A model generated the notes under the pieces. That model saw only the letters and a list, made by a program, of their open reading frames with translations. It ran no database searches and was not told where the DNA came from. Below are positions 43,535-52,520 of a DNA stretch of 64,000 bases, piece after piece. The stretch is taken from contig NZ_CP032157.1 in assembly GCF_003555545.1 (NCBI RefSeq), forward strand, positions 4,654,546 through 4,718,545. The letters run 5' to 3'. Both the position numbers and the translations under genes were made by a program. Numbering within the stretch: position 1 is the stretch's first letter; every line of letters begins with the position of its first letter. The DNA comes from Paraflavitalea soli. GTDB taxonomy: Bacteria > Bacteroidota > Bacteroidia > Chitinophagales > Chitinophagaceae.

Positions 43535-45361
43535 TTAATATCCGTAATCCTGCTTAAGGTTATAGTTTTGATTGAGCACGCCGGAATACAGCGGGAATAA
43601 TTCTTTCTTGTTCTTTTCAAACTTCAACGCAAACCCCTGGAATTGACCGGTAATGTATTCTTCGTTAACCGCCACGCGCCAGTTCTTTCTGACGTAACCA
43701 TCAGGCGTAGAAGCCACCGGATCGAGGGTGAACATGCTCTTGGATACCGGTCCGCCGTACACATCAAAATCAAGAGTCTCTTCCGGCACTGTCTTGTTTA
43801 ATACTTTGTTCGCTTTTATGTATACGTATTTAGGGACGTTAGCATAGCGCCCTGTTCCATTCATTAATTCGCGGAGATTGGCCCTTGTTTGATCAATGAC
43901 CGTAGCCAGCAGGTTCCAGCGAATAAGATCATATTTTCTTATTCCTTCACCACCAAATTCGAGCAACCTTTCTTTTACGATAGCCTTAAAGAAGCCATCT
44001 TTATCCGTAGGGGTAGTACCCATCCTGCTTTCAAAACCGGTGAAAGCGCGTTTACGCACCTCCTCATAAGCGGCAATGGCTTTGGCAGAAGGTGCGCTAC
44101 CCAGCTCATTGTCTGCCTCAGCATACATCAGCAATACATCTGCATACCTTAGCAGGGGCCAGTTGATGCCCAGGTTCTGGTTGGTACCATTGATGGAGGT
44201 CCAGTATTTACGGTACTTGCCATCCCGCATATCGTTGAAATTGGTCACCACCTTATTATTGGCGCCATCGATCTCAAACCAGGCCAGGGTTACATCCCGG
44301 CGGCAATCACCCACAGAATCAAACTCATAAAAATAAGTAGGGATGCCTACTACGCCGCCATTGGCAACTCCATACGAGGAACTACCGTTGATACGGATAC
44401 CATTGGAATAGCCCAGTTTGCTATCCGTCCTTGCATTACCACCGAACGCGCCTGCTTCAAAGATCCATTCATTGTTAGGATCCAGGCGGGTGCTATTATG
44501 TATTGTTCTAAACAGGTTTTCATAGCTGGGGTTCAGGCCATGCTCTTTGCTGGCGATGATGTCAGCACACTCGTCCATCGCTATTTTGTAATACTCCTTG
44601 TAATCGGCCTTGCGGATCATTTCCTGTGGACTACGCCTCAAAGAGTAACCACCACGCGCCAGGGCGATGCGTGCACGTAAGCCCTTCACTACTGCTTTGG
44701 TAACGCGGGTGGAAGGATCGCCTGACTCACTTCTCCAGGGCACCAGGTCCGAAGCTGTTTTCAGATCGGCCAGTAATATATTGTAAATAGAATCGCGGTC
44801 TGATTTAGGCAGGAAAAGATTGGGGATATCGGCAGAAGGCTGGAATTGCGCCGGGAGATCACCCCAGTTGCGGATGAGTTCATAATAGAACTGCGCGCGG
44901 AGGGTGAGCACTTCTCCATACAACTTGCGCATGATCTTTTTATCAGCCTCAGACCCTTTGGTATATAGGCCGGATAGCGGAATGTATTTAATACAAATAT
45001 TGGCCCTTTCAATACCCTGGTACAGCTGGGAAAAAGGAGCATCCAGCTCTGTATTGTCGGGACTGGCACCATAGCCACTCAATCCCCTGCGATCGAGTGG
45101 ATTGAAATCGCCGGAGGTCTTAAAATCGTCGGCGGCCATAGGATAAAGCAGGGAAATACGGCTTCCGTAGCCATTATCGCCCATCAGCTTATTATACACC
45201 CCTACAACTGCAGAAGTGGTATAAGAAACACTTTCAAAAACTGCGTCCTGCGAGATCGTGGAAGGATTTTCCACATCAAGGTATTTTTTACAGGAAGCGG
45301 TGGCCAATACACCCGCTAAGGCGATGGAGGAGAATATGGTGGTGATGGTCTTATTTTTCAT
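43535..45361 (-). CDS. SusD-family glycan-binding lipoprotein (PUL 1)
   Basis: 608 residues, lipobox TASC with C24 and the family start CKKYLDVENPSTISQDAVFES. SusD/RagB TPR-like blocks: VVGVYNKLMGDNGYGS, KLYGEVLTLRAQFYYELIRNWGDLP, LLRYADVLLMYAEADNELG and AIAAYEEVRKRAF, and VKERLLEFGGEGIRKYDLIRWN. It lids the SusC barrel and holds the oligosaccharide at the surface. Lies 17 nt after susC. The ligand is presumed to be a pectic oligosaccharide because of the PL1/CE12/DUF5123 genes that follow. Confidence 0.94.
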   Translation of the reverse strand: MKNKTITTIFSSIALAGVLATASCKKYLDVENPSTISQDAVFESVSYTTSAVVGVYNKLMGDNGYGSRISLLYPMAADDFKTSGDFNPLDRRGLSGYGASPDNTELDAPFSQLYQGIERANICIKYIPLSGLYTKGSEADKKIMRKLYGEVLTLRAQFYYELIRNWGDLPAQFQPSADIPNLFLPKSDRDSIYNILLADLKTASDLVPWRSESGDPSTRVTKAVVKGLRARIALARGGYSLRRSPQEMIRKADYKEYYKIAMDECADIIASKEHGLNPSYENLFRTIHNSTRLDPNNEWIFEAGAFGGNARTDSKLGYSNGIRINGSSSYGVANGGVVGIPTYFYEFDSVGDCRRDVTLAWFEIDGANNKVVTNFNDMRDGKYRKYWTSINGTNQNLGINWPLLRYADVLLMYAEADNELGSAPSAKAIAAYEEVRKRAFTGFESRMGTTPTDKDGFFKAIVKERLLEFGGEGIRKYDLIRWNLLATVIDQTRANLRELMNGTGRYANVPKYVYIKANKVLNKTVPEETLDFDVYGGPVSKSMFTLDPVASTPDGYVRKNWRVAVNEEYITGQFQGFALKFEKNKKELFPLYSGVLNQNYNLKQDYGY

Positions 45362-45378
45362 TGTCGTTCCTTTAAAGA

Positions 45379-48300
45379 TTAAAATGTAACATTTATACCT
45401 GCCAATATGTACCGGCTGCGGGGATAGGCAGCATAGTCAACACCCGGAGTGAGCGGGTTACTACGCCTGGTATTGGCTTCGGGGTCAAAGCCTGAATAAC
45501 CGGTAAGCGTTGCCAGGTTATTAACAGTGGCATAAACCCTGAACTGGGAGAATACTTTTGTTCTCTTTAAGAGGCTTTGTGGTACAGAATAACCCAGTGT
45601 GACGTTACTGATACGCAGGAAAGAACCATCTTCAATAGCAAAGGAATGCAGGAAGTATTGACCGCCGGGTGGGGTCCAGTATTTCGTTTCCGCATTCAGC
45701 TTACTCAACTGAGCGGGATCATTAACCTTCAGGCCGTTCTCATCATACCATTTCCAGCGATCGTTCATGATGGCCAGCATATTGTTGTCCCTGTACAGGT
45801 ACTGCGTAGTAAATTCAATCTTGTTGGCATTGTATACTTTGTTACCTACTGAGAAGTTCATAAAAATGCTGGCATCAAATCCTTTATAAGAGAACTGCTG
45901 GTTAAAGCCACCGATGAATTTGGGCTGCGCATTGCCCAGCACTGTCCTGTCGTTGGCGCCGATACGCATATCCGTAGTTTTTGATAGCTTTTTCAGTTTG
46001 AGGTCGCCGGGCTGCGGCTCCCGGTTGCCCAATGCTACATCGCGGCTATCAGGTATACCAGCTTTGATGGTATATTTCTGGGTGGCTGCATCATAATCAA
46101 AATCATCCACAGTATAGAAGCCGTCTGTTACATAACCATAGAATTGTCCCATTGGCTGACCCACTTCCACCAGGAAATCCTGGTAAGTAGCGCTGATCCA
46201 CCCGGCCATCTCGAGGTAAGACTTCAGGGGCTGACCTGTAGGATCGATGCCCAGACTCTCAATCTTGTTTTTGTTGAACGCAATGTTGAAGTTGGCATTC
46301 CAGGTAAAATCCTTTGTATTCATGATGTTGCCGGCCAACTGAAATTCAATACCCCTGTTGGAGGTTTTACCCACATTCTGGTATTGGGTAGAGTAACCAC
46401 TTGTTTGCGGGATCTTGGCTTTCAGCAGCAGGTCTTTCGTGCTATTGTAATAAACATCAACCGATGCAGTAAGCCTGTTGTTGAGCAGGGAGAAGTCCAA
46501 CCCAAGGTTGCGGGAGATGGTAGTTTCCCATTTGAGGTTAATATTGGCCAGTTCGGCAGCGGTAAAACCTGGTATCACCGACTCATTGAATGCATAACCA
46601 TCGTTGCTGTTGGCAGCAAACATGGTCTTATACAGGTCAGTGGGGATACGGTTGTTACCGGAAGAGCCCAGGCTGAACCGGAGTTTCATATCGGAGAAGA
46701 AGCTCATATTCTCCATAAACTTCTCTTCAGATAATTTCCAGGCCAATGACATGGACGGAAAGACCGCATTGCGGTTTTGCTCAGCAAATTTGGAACTGCC
46801 ATCGCGCCTTACCGTAAAGTTGGCAATGTATTTTCCATTCCAGGAATAGTTAACACGCCCAAAGAATGAGAGCAATCTTTCTTCCGCCTGCGAGGTAGTA
46901 GGCGCATCCTGTATCAGCAAATTGGGAGGAGTAGCTTTTTGAATACCTGCAAAAGCCTGCTCGGGAGTAATATCCACCGGCAGCCATTTGGTGGTAATAT
47001 TCGTATTGTTGGACTTTTGCTGCCAGATCTCCTGACCTGCCATGAGATCCAAACTATGGCCGCCTTCCAATTTCAGTTTATAGCTCACTGTATTGGAGTT
47101 CGTAAGCGAGAACACATCTCCTTCTCCAATCTGTACCACGGGCATATTCGCATTTTGGCGGGCGATGCTGGTGGCCACGCCATTGAAATTGTTGGTCTTC
47201 CTGGAAGTTTGGTTGATACCCAATACCGTTTTGAAGGTAAGTCCTTTAATGATCTCGAGGCTTGCATAGCCATTAACGATGATATCGTTGCGGTAATCAT
47301 AGCGCAACTCCTGGTTGGCCAATATCACCGGGCTGGTCAGGTTGGTGAGATTGGCATAATCGGGATCAAACTCATCTACCTGTGATTCCAGTCCTGGCGC
47401 CACAAATGGCCGGAAACGTACGGCATTGCGCAAGCGGTTGGTGCTTTGTGTACCCGTATTGGAGGTACCTACCCCATCCACCCGCTGGCGGCTATAACGT
47501 GCATTGACACCCACCCGCAGACGATCGGTAACTTTATGATCGAGTTTGAGCGCAGCCAGGGTACGTACAAACCCCGAGTTGAGCATAATGCCTTCCTCAT
47601 TGGTATGATTGAGGTTGAAATTGAAGGTAGTGTTCTTGTCGCCGCCTGTAAGACCCAATACATGAGTATGGTTGAAGGCATTCTGTCCGAATACTGCATC
47701 CTGCCAGTCGGTAAATGGCATTTTCTTATAAAGCTCTATATCCTCCCAACGACCATAATTATCACGGAAAGTATTTTTGGTTTCCTGGTTGGTATTGTAG
47801 TTGTATATCTGGTATTGATACTTTACATAGTCGTAAGGGCTCATTACCGCCAGTTTATTGACGATGTTGCGCATCCCGGCATAGCCATTATAGGTTACCT
47901 GCGTTTTCATGGCTTTTCCTCCTTTGGTAGTAATGATCACTACCCCGTTGGCGCCCCTGGCTCCATATATAGCAGTAGAAGCCGCATCTTTCAGTACATC
48001 GATGGTCTCGATTTCCTGGGGAGAGAGCAGGGAAAGGGCATTCTCTACCTGGATGCCATCCACGATATACAAGGGAGAATTATCCTGTGTGATGGAATTA
48101 CCACCCCGTACACGCACTTGTATGTCGGCTCCGGGCTTTCCTTCGGTGGTGATCACCTGCACTCCTGCCAGGCGGCCGGTAATGGCCTCTGCAGCGGAAC
48201 TAAGTGGAATGTCTTTAAGATCACGGCCACTGACAGAAGAAACGGAACCGGTTACATCTCTTCTGCGTATCGTTTGGTAACCGATCACCACTACATCATC

Positions 48301-48603
48301 AAGACTTGAATTGCTTTTTGACAGTTTGATGGTCAGTGGGGTATTGCTGTTGGCAGGAACAGTAATAGAGGTATATCCTGTAAAACTAATTACCAGGGAT
48401 ATATTGCCATTATCGGAAGTGATGAGGGTAAAATTTCCTTCAGCATCGGTCTGCGTGCCTTTGGTAGCACCTTTGATCATAACACTAACGGCTGCAAGAG
48501 GCACATTGCTATCGTCGGTTACCTTTCCTTTGATCTGCCGGGTTTGTGCCGTCAGGTGGAGGGAAACAGCAGCCAATACCAATAGCATCAGTAGTCTTTT
48601 CAT
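45379..48603 (-). CDS. SusC-family TonB-dependent transporter (PUL 1)
   Basis: 1074 residues. Signal peptide to residue ~20, carboxypeptidase-regulatory-like domain (QIKGKVTDDSNVPLAAVSVMIKG...), TonB-box-like region DDVVVIGYQ, plug domain with LAGVQVITTEGKPGADIQVRVRGGNSI and the SusC signature SPQEIETIDVLKDAASTAIYGARGANGVVIITT (in parts), then the 22-strand barrel ending RYILAGINVTF. It imports oligosaccharides into the periplasm with TonB energy, together with the SusD next to it. First gene of PUL 1; its promoter lies ~200 nt upstream (48812-48842), so the leader is long. Confidence 0.96.
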   Translation of the reverse strand: MKRLLMLLVLAAVSLHLTAQTRQIKGKVTDDSNVPLAAVSVMIKGATKGTQTDAEGNFTLITSDNGNISLVISFTGYTSITVPANSNTPLTIKLSKSNSSLDDVVVIGYQTIRRRDVTGSVSSVSGRDLKDIPLSSAAEAITGRLAGVQVITTEGKPGADIQVRVRGGNSITQDNSPLYIVDGIQVENALSLLSPQEIETIDVLKDAASTAIYGARGANGVVIITTKGGKAMKTQVTYNGYAGMRNIVNKLAVMSPYDYVKYQYQIYNYNTNQETKNTFRDNYGRWEDIELYKKMPFTDWQDAVFGQNAFNHTHVLGLTGGDKNTTFNFNLNHTNEEGIMLNSGFVRTLAALKLDHKVTDRLRVGVNARYSRQRVDGVGTSNTGTQSTNRLRNAVRFRPFVAPGLESQVDEFDPDYANLTNLTSPVILANQELRYDYRNDIIVNGYASLEIIKGLTFKTVLGINQTSRKTNNFNGVATSIARQNANMPVVQIGEGDVFSLTNSNTVSYKLKLEGGHSLDLMAGQEIWQQKSNNTNITTKWLPVDITPEQAFAGIQKATPPNLLIQDAPTTSQAEERLLSFFGRVNYSWNGKYIANFTVRRDGSSKFAEQNRNAVFPSMSLAWKLSEEKFMENMSFFSDMKLRFSLGSSGNNRIPTDLYKTMFAANSNDGYAFNESVIPGFTAAELANINLKWETTISRNLGLDFSLLNNRLTASVDVYYNSTKDLLLKAKIPQTSGYSTQYQNVGKTSNRGIEFQLAGNIMNTKDFTWNANFNIAFNKNKIESLGIDPTGQPLKSYLEMAGWISATYQDFLVEVGQPMGQFYGYVTDGFYTVDDFDYDAATQKYTIKAGIPDSRDVALGNREPQPGDLKLKKLSKTTDMRIGANDRTVLGNAQPKFIGGFNQQFSYKGFDASIFMNFSVGNKVYNANKIEFTTQYLYRDNNMLAIMNDRWKWYDENGLKVNDPAQLSKLNAETKYWTPPGGQYFLHSFAIEDGSFLRISNVTLGYSVPQSLLKRTKVFSQFRVYATVNNLATLTGYSGFDPEANTRRSNPLTPGVDYAAYPRSRYILAGINVTF

Positions 48604-48811
48604 ATAGCAGTTTTTTAATGTAAATGGGCGAGGTTAGGGTTTATAATAATATATCAGCAGGTTATGGAAGCATTCATTCCCGTTGATAAATGTCAAAATG
48701 AATACTAAAAGTGTTAAACTGACAGGATTGTAGGCACGCAGGAAGGCATGCACTATGAGAAAGGATCATCTTCGGCATAGCAAGCAATTTATTAGTTAGC
48801 AAATAGCACAA
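48604..48811 (-). other. ~200-nt leader of the PUL 1 transcript
   Basis: Non-coding, A/T-rich, between the predicted transcript start (~48805) and the SusC start codon. No open frame of note. GCACGCAGGAAGGCATGC near 48734 can fold weakly. Leaders of SusC genes in Bacteroides are sites of post-transcriptional control, so this length is of interest. Confidence 0.45.
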
Positions 48812-48842
48812 CAATTGTATACAGATTTTCAGGAATGCCGAA
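48812..48842 (-). promoter_or_regulatory. Promoter of PUL 1 (SusC1)
   Basis: Minus strand: TTCG, 19-nt spacer, TACAATTG, as in the uronate-operon promoter. Downstream of both, GTTGT follows directly. The 66-nt region 48808-48873 matches 29538-29603 at 48 positions without a gap. Confidence 0.65.
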
Positions 48843-48859
48843 GAGTTTAAAACCTTTTA

Positions 48860-48890
48860 TTTACGCAATCGTTCCCGGCAACGATGGCGT
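48860..48890. promoter_or_regulatory. Candidate operator shared with the uronate operon
   Basis: TTTACGCAATCGTT (48860-48873), then CCCGGCAACGATGGCG. ATCGTT-CCCGGC-AACGAT is an inverted repeat of two 6-nt half-sites. It lies 103 nt before the lacI start codon and ~18 nt upstream of the -33 element of SusC1, so one site could serve both directions. Confidence 0.5.
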
Positions 48891-48992
48891 AGTGTCAAAA
48901 TGACAAGTGAATGTTTTACAAGGCTCTGCGAGAAAAACTGTATCTTGGTGACCATCGTAAAATGGCATCTCCAATAAATCAATGGCCGGCAT

Positions 48993-50027
48993 ATGAAATT
49001 TGAAGCAGTTACTATTAAAGATATTGCCAAAGCACTCGGAATATCTACTTCCACTGTTTCAAGGGCCCTGCGTGATAGTTATGAAATAAGCCCGGAAACC
49101 AAGCAGTTAGTGCTGGATTGTGCCGAAAAGCTGAATTATCGCCCCAATCCCATAGCCCTCAGTCTAAAGGAAAAACGTAGCCGTTCTATTGGCGTGGTAG
49201 TGTGTGAAATAGCCAATAGCTTCTTTTCGCAGATCATTAATGGCATAGAATCCATTTCGTATGACCGTGGTTATAACGTCATTATATCCCAAAGCCATGA
49301 ATCATATGAAAGGGAAGTGATGGACCTCCGTTACCTGGCCTCCCGGTCGGTAGATGGACTGTTGATCTCCGTTTCTACGGAAACGAACGATATCAGTCAC
49401 CTCAAAGCGCTGCATGAAAAAGGGCTGCCCATTGTCTTCTTTGATCGTATTACAGAAGAGATCAATACCCATAGCGTAATTGTAGATAATTTTAAAGGGG
49501 CTTATGAAGCCACGGAACATTTGGTTCAAAATGGCTATAAGCGTATTGCAGCCATTGCCAACTCAGAATTCCTGTCCATTACCACCGAAAGGCTGGCCGG
49601 CTACCGGGAGGCGTTGTTGAGTAATGGTCTCCCCCCCGATGATGCTTATATTAAACATTGTTTCTATGGAGGTATGATCTTCTCTGAAATAGAAGAGGCA
49701 GTGAACAGGCTGTTTACACTGAAACAAAAGCCCGATGCCATTGTAACAATGGCCGATAAACTGACAAGCGGCTGCCTCAAAACACTTAAAAGACGCGGCC
49801 TCACCGTACCCGACGATATTGCCCTGGTAGGGTTTTCCAATTCAGATATCGCAGAACTGATCAGCCCACCCCTCACGGTAGTACGGCAGCCAGCCTATGA
49901 GATAGGCCGCGATGCCACCGAACTATTGCTGCAACTGATAGAAAGCAAACGGCCCGTCAAACAATTCGAAAAAAGAACCCTCACGCCTGAATTGCAGGTA
50001 AGAGAATCATCATTCCCAAAGAAATAA
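48993..50027 (+). CDS. LacI-family transcriptional regulator
   Basis: 344 residues. N-terminal HTH from residue 6: VTIKDIAKALGISTSTVSRALRD, hinge helix AEKLNYRPNPIALSLKEKRSRSIG, and a periplasmic-binding-protein-like ligand domain (VVCEIANSFFSQIINGIESIS, IVFFDRITEEI, DDIALVGFSNSDIAELISPPLTVVRQPAYEIGRDATELLLQLIES). Ligand probably a uronate-pathway sugar, by context. It is divergent from SusC1 and lies beside the shared operator-like site; no hybrid two-component or anti-sigma regulator is present for PUL 1, so this is the best candidate controller of both pectin loci. Confidence 0.9.
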   Translation: MKFEAVTIKDIAKALGISTSTVSRALRDSYEISPETKQLVLDCAEKLNYRPNPIALSLKEKRSRSIGVVVCEIANSFFSQIINGIESISYDRGYNVIISQSHESYEREVMDLRYLASRSVDGLLISVSTETNDISHLKALHEKGLPIVFFDRITEEINTHSVIVDNFKGAYEATEHLVQNGYKRIAAIANSEFLSITTERLAGYREALLSNGLPPDDAYIKHCFYGGMIFSEIEEAVNRLFTLKQKPDAIVTMADKLTSGCLKTLKRRGLTVPDDIALVGFSNSDIAELISPPLTVVRQPAYEIGRDATELLLQLIESKRPVKQFEKRTLTPELQVRESSFPKK

Positions 50028-50091
50028 GCTGAAAGCTTTGCCCTGCGCATTGTAAGCTGCAACCCACGCATTGACATTGATCTTATATACT

Positions 50092-50122
50092 GCGGTGGTA
50101 TCACAAATTGTGATACCACCGC
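50092..50122. repeat. Palindrome copy 1: GTGGTATCACA-N3-TGTGATACCAC
   Basis: Perfect arms of 15 nt (GCGGTGGTATCACAA and complement) around one central A, 165 nt upstream of the ORF6N start. Could be an operator for that gene. Confidence 0.9.
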
Positions 50123-50286
50123 TCACTTTAGCAATGTATTCAATTAATTTTCAATCATTTACCTACACACATGCGAATATTAAATATATTTTCTTTATAT
50201 TGTTGCCCTCTTCATATATCAGTGTGTCCCCAACCGACAGGCTTTGTTTAGCAGCAAAAAACAAACAATTCATTTAAACGGTAGTA

Positions 50287-50820
50287 ATGGCAAAGTCAAC
50301 GTCGAAAGTTGTTATTCCTGAAGAAGGAATTATTAAAAAGATCCTCGTATTACGCGGTGAAAGAGTAATACTTGATTTTCATATTGCAGAGATCTTTGGA
50401 GTGGAAACAAGGGCACTGAAACAGGCAGTCAAGCGCAATATGGACCGCTTCCCCAAAGACTTTATGTTCAGGCTTACCAAGAAAGAAATGGAAAGTGTGG
50501 TATCACAAAATGTGATACCACATATAAAGTACCTGGGAGGAGCTACTCCTTTTGCTTTCACAGAGACAGGTGTAGCCATGCTTTCAGGTGTCTTGAAAAG
50601 TGAAAATGCAGTAAAGATGAATATCATCATCATGAGAGCATTTATCATGTTGCGGAAAATAGCAGTTAATTATAAGGAGATCATGAACCTCCTGCAACAG
50701 ATGCGTTTACAATATGACAAACAATTTGGTGAGGTACACAAGGTATTGGAATACCTGTTGCATCCACCACAACCTCCCCGCAGAAAAATTGGATTCCGTA
50801 GAAGTGATGAAAATGATTAA
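50287..50820 (+). CDS. ORF6N-domain DNA-binding protein
   Basis: 177 residues. The ORF6N domain covers ~20-120: ILVLRGERVILDFHIAEIFGVETRALKQAVKRNMDRFP (in parts), KDFMFRLTKKEMESVVSQNV and ATPFAFTETGVAMLSGVLKSENAVKMNIIIMRAFIMLRK. This fold is known from phage antirepressor-like proteins and from single chromosomal genes in Bacteroidota, where its task is unclear. The C-terminal ~50 residues are a helical/basic tail (HPPQPPRRKIGFRRSDEND). Codons 71-78 (VVSQNVIP) are themselves a copy of the palindrome that flanks the gene on both sides, so self-binding and autoregulation are likely ideas. Not inside a visible prophage. Confidence 0.88.
   Translation: MAKSTSKVVIPEEGIIKKILVLRGERVILDFHIAEIFGVETRALKQAVKRNMDRFPKDFMFRLTKKEMESVVSQNVIPHIKYLGGATPFAFTETGVAMLSGVLKSENAVKMNIIIMRAFIMLRKIAVNYKEIMNLLQQMRLQYDKQFGEVHKVLEYLLHPPQPPRRKIGFRRSDEND
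50496..50522. repeat. Palindrome copy 2, inside the ORF6N coding sequence
   Basis: Arms TGTGGTATCACA (50496-50507) and TGTGATACCACA (50511-50522) around AAA. It encodes residues 71-78, VVSQNVIP, in the ORF6N domain. Confidence 0.9.
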
Positions 50821-50841
50821 TAACCTGCATCTGCACCAACG

Positions 50842-50866
50842 GTGGTATCACAAATTGTGATACCAC
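50842..50866. repeat. Palindrome copy 3, 21 nt after the ORF6N stop
   Basis: GTGGTATCACAA, A, TTGTGATACCAC: perfect 12-nt arms; identical to the core of copy 1. Confidence 0.9.
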
Positions 50867-50918
50867 TAATACCAGCAACCTCATAACAATTTAATATACA
50901 ACCAGTTGGACTGCACAA

Positions 50919-50965
50919 TTTTAGAAACAGTGGTATCACATTTTGTGATACCACTGTTTCTAAAA
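50919..50965. repeat. Palindrome copy 4 with 22-nt arms
   Basis: Arms 50919-50940 and 50944-50965, loop TTT; the core is again GTGGTATCACA-N3-TGTGATACCAC, here extended on both sides by TTAGAAACA/TGTTTCTAA. Could also stop transcripts from the ORF6N gene, as A/T tracts follow. Confidence 0.9.
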
Positions 50966-51056
50966 AACTGAACTACTCACCATTTTACCTGAAACTGTCA
51001 CCATAATGAACCGGCGGGCTGTCCGGAAATTTGTGTTATCAATTAAAAAACAAGCG

Positions 51057-51818
51057 ATGACACAAAACAACAAAATTGCCCTGGTTACCGGCGGCAGTCG
51101 TGGATTAGGTAAGAATGCAGCACTGATGCTCTCTAAAAAAGGGATCGATGTTATCATTACCTACCGGCAGAAAAAAGAAGAAGCGGAAGAAGTCGTAGCC
51201 GGGATCCAACAAAACGGACAGCAGGCAGCAGCCTTACAACTGGAAGTAGGCGACACCTCCTCCTTTGATGGCTTTATACAACAAGTAAGCACTACACTCA
51301 ACAAGCACTTTGGTAAAACCCAATTCGACTTCCTGGTCAACAATGCGGGTATAGAGGGCTTCAACCCGATTACGGAAACAACGGAAGAATTGTTTGACAA
51401 CCTCTACAACGTACACCTGAAAGGCACCTATTTTCTTACCCAAAAGGCCTTGCCGCTGCTGGCCAATGGAGGCCGTATCATCAATTTCTCCACCGGTCTT
51501 GCCCGTTTTGCCACGCCGGGCTATAGTGCCTATGCGTCTATGAAAGGCGCTATTGAAGTATTTACCCGTTACCTGGCCAAAGAGCTGGGATCAAGGGGCA
51601 TCACGGCCAATACCATTGCTCCCGGTCCCATTGAGACCGACTTTACCAGGCACGCGCTGGGCAATCCACAGATACGCAATTTCCTGGTAGGACAAACGGC
51701 GCTGGCCCGTACAGGATTACCGGAAGATATAGGCGGCGTGATCGCTTTCCTGTGCTCACCGGAAGCCGGATGGGTTAATGCACAAAGAATTGAAGTATCC
51801 GGAGGCATTTTCCTGTAA
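51057..51818 (+). CDS. Short-chain dehydrogenase/reductase
   Basis: 253 residues from the ATG at 51057 (frame open to 51006). Rossmann motif TGGSRGLGKNAAL, NNAG (VNNAGIEGFNP), catalytic FSTGLARFATPGYSAYASMKGAIEVF with Ser, Tyr and Lys of the SDR triad, and IAPGPIETDF. The C-terminus VNAQRIEVSGGIFL is the usual SDR end. NADP preference is suggested by the Arg after the second beta strand (TYRQKKEE). Substrate unknown; genes of this type often sit beside a regulator, which is not seen here. Confidence 0.88.
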   Translation: MTQNNKIALVTGGSRGLGKNAALMLSKKGIDVIITYRQKKEEAEEVVAGIQQNGQQAAALQLEVGDTSSFDGFIQQVSTTLNKHFGKTQFDFLVNNAGIEGFNPITETTEELFDNLYNVHLKGTYFLTQKALPLLANGGRIINFSTGLARFATPGYSAYASMKGAIEVFTRYLAKELGSRGITANTIAPGPIETDFTRHALGNPQIRNFLVGQTALARTGLPEDIGGVIAFLCSPEAGWVNAQRIEVSGGIFL

Positions 51819-51917
51819 GCTATCCGCAACTGGAATTCTATTATAATAAAAGCAACAAAAAGAAGTTATTGTTGGTCATGTAAGGAGCTGCCCCTAAAGT
51901 GGCTCCTTACATTATTA

Positions 51918-52520
51918 ATGAAAAAAGTCATATTTCTATTATTGTTGCCCCTGCTGGCAGAAGCAGTGGTTTCCTGCTGTAATTGCCTGGAACCCGTTAT
52001 CCAACACTATACCAATAAGACCATTTCCGTTAGCAACCTCGACAATAGCGCACAGGCTCCTATAATATCTTTATCAAATACCGTAATCAAAAAGGCATAT
52101 GGTATCAGGGTACAATTGGTCCGTGAAAAACTGGCCTGTCTTGAAAAAAGGCAATCCCTCTTTATTTCATCAGCCTATGCTTTTGACTGCCGCTGCCCAC
52201 CTGCCCAGGAATACAGGCCCAAAGACAGCATCGTATCCGTTAAGATCTACACGCAACAGGCATTTGACAATACCCATACGGCAGGCTCCGACCTATCTGT
52301 CTACTTCAAAGTATACAAGCCCCATTACTTCACTACCATTGATGACTATGTAACAAAAACACCGGTAGTATTATTTGATAGCAAGGAATTGCAACCGAAC
52401 ATTGATTTTCTGCTGATGACGCCGCCGGCCATGAATGTGGAACACAAGTTTAAAATTCAGCTCATCCTGTCTGACGGACGGATCCTGGAAGGCGAAACCC
52501 CTACCGTAAAACTGATCTGA
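51918..52520 (+). CDS. Lipoprotein of unknown function
   Basis: 200 residues. Signal with lipobox AVVSC (C20), then CNC and an all-beta mature part (VSNLDNSAQAPIISLSNTVIKKAYGIRVQLVREKLAC; CRCPPAQEYRPKDSIVSVKIYTQQAFD in parts) with a conserved-looking C-x-C. The layout resembles the small DUF5034-like lipoproteins of Bacteroidota, a weak match. Its stop TGA overlaps the next ATG (TGATG), so the two are one operon and probably work together in the envelope. Confidence 0.7.
   Translation: MKKVIFLLLLPLLAEAVVSCCNCLEPVIQHYTNKTISVSNLDNSAQAPIISLSNTVIKKAYGIRVQLVREKLACLEKRQSLFISSAYAFDCRCPPAQEYRPKDSIVSVKIYTQQAFDNTHTAGSDLSVYFKVYKPHYFTTIDDYVTKTPVVLFDSKELQPNIDFLLMTPPAMNVEHKFKIQLILSDGRILEGETPTVKLI

Noticed and set aside
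50287-50820. ORF6N gene as the remnant of a prophage
   Set aside because: No phage structural, integrase or lysis genes and no attachment-site repeats around it; neighbours are metabolic.
50841-50965. CRISPR array made of the four GTGGTATCACA repeats
   Set aside because: Spacing is irregular (402, 345 and 88 nt between centres), one copy is inside a gene, and no cas gene is near.
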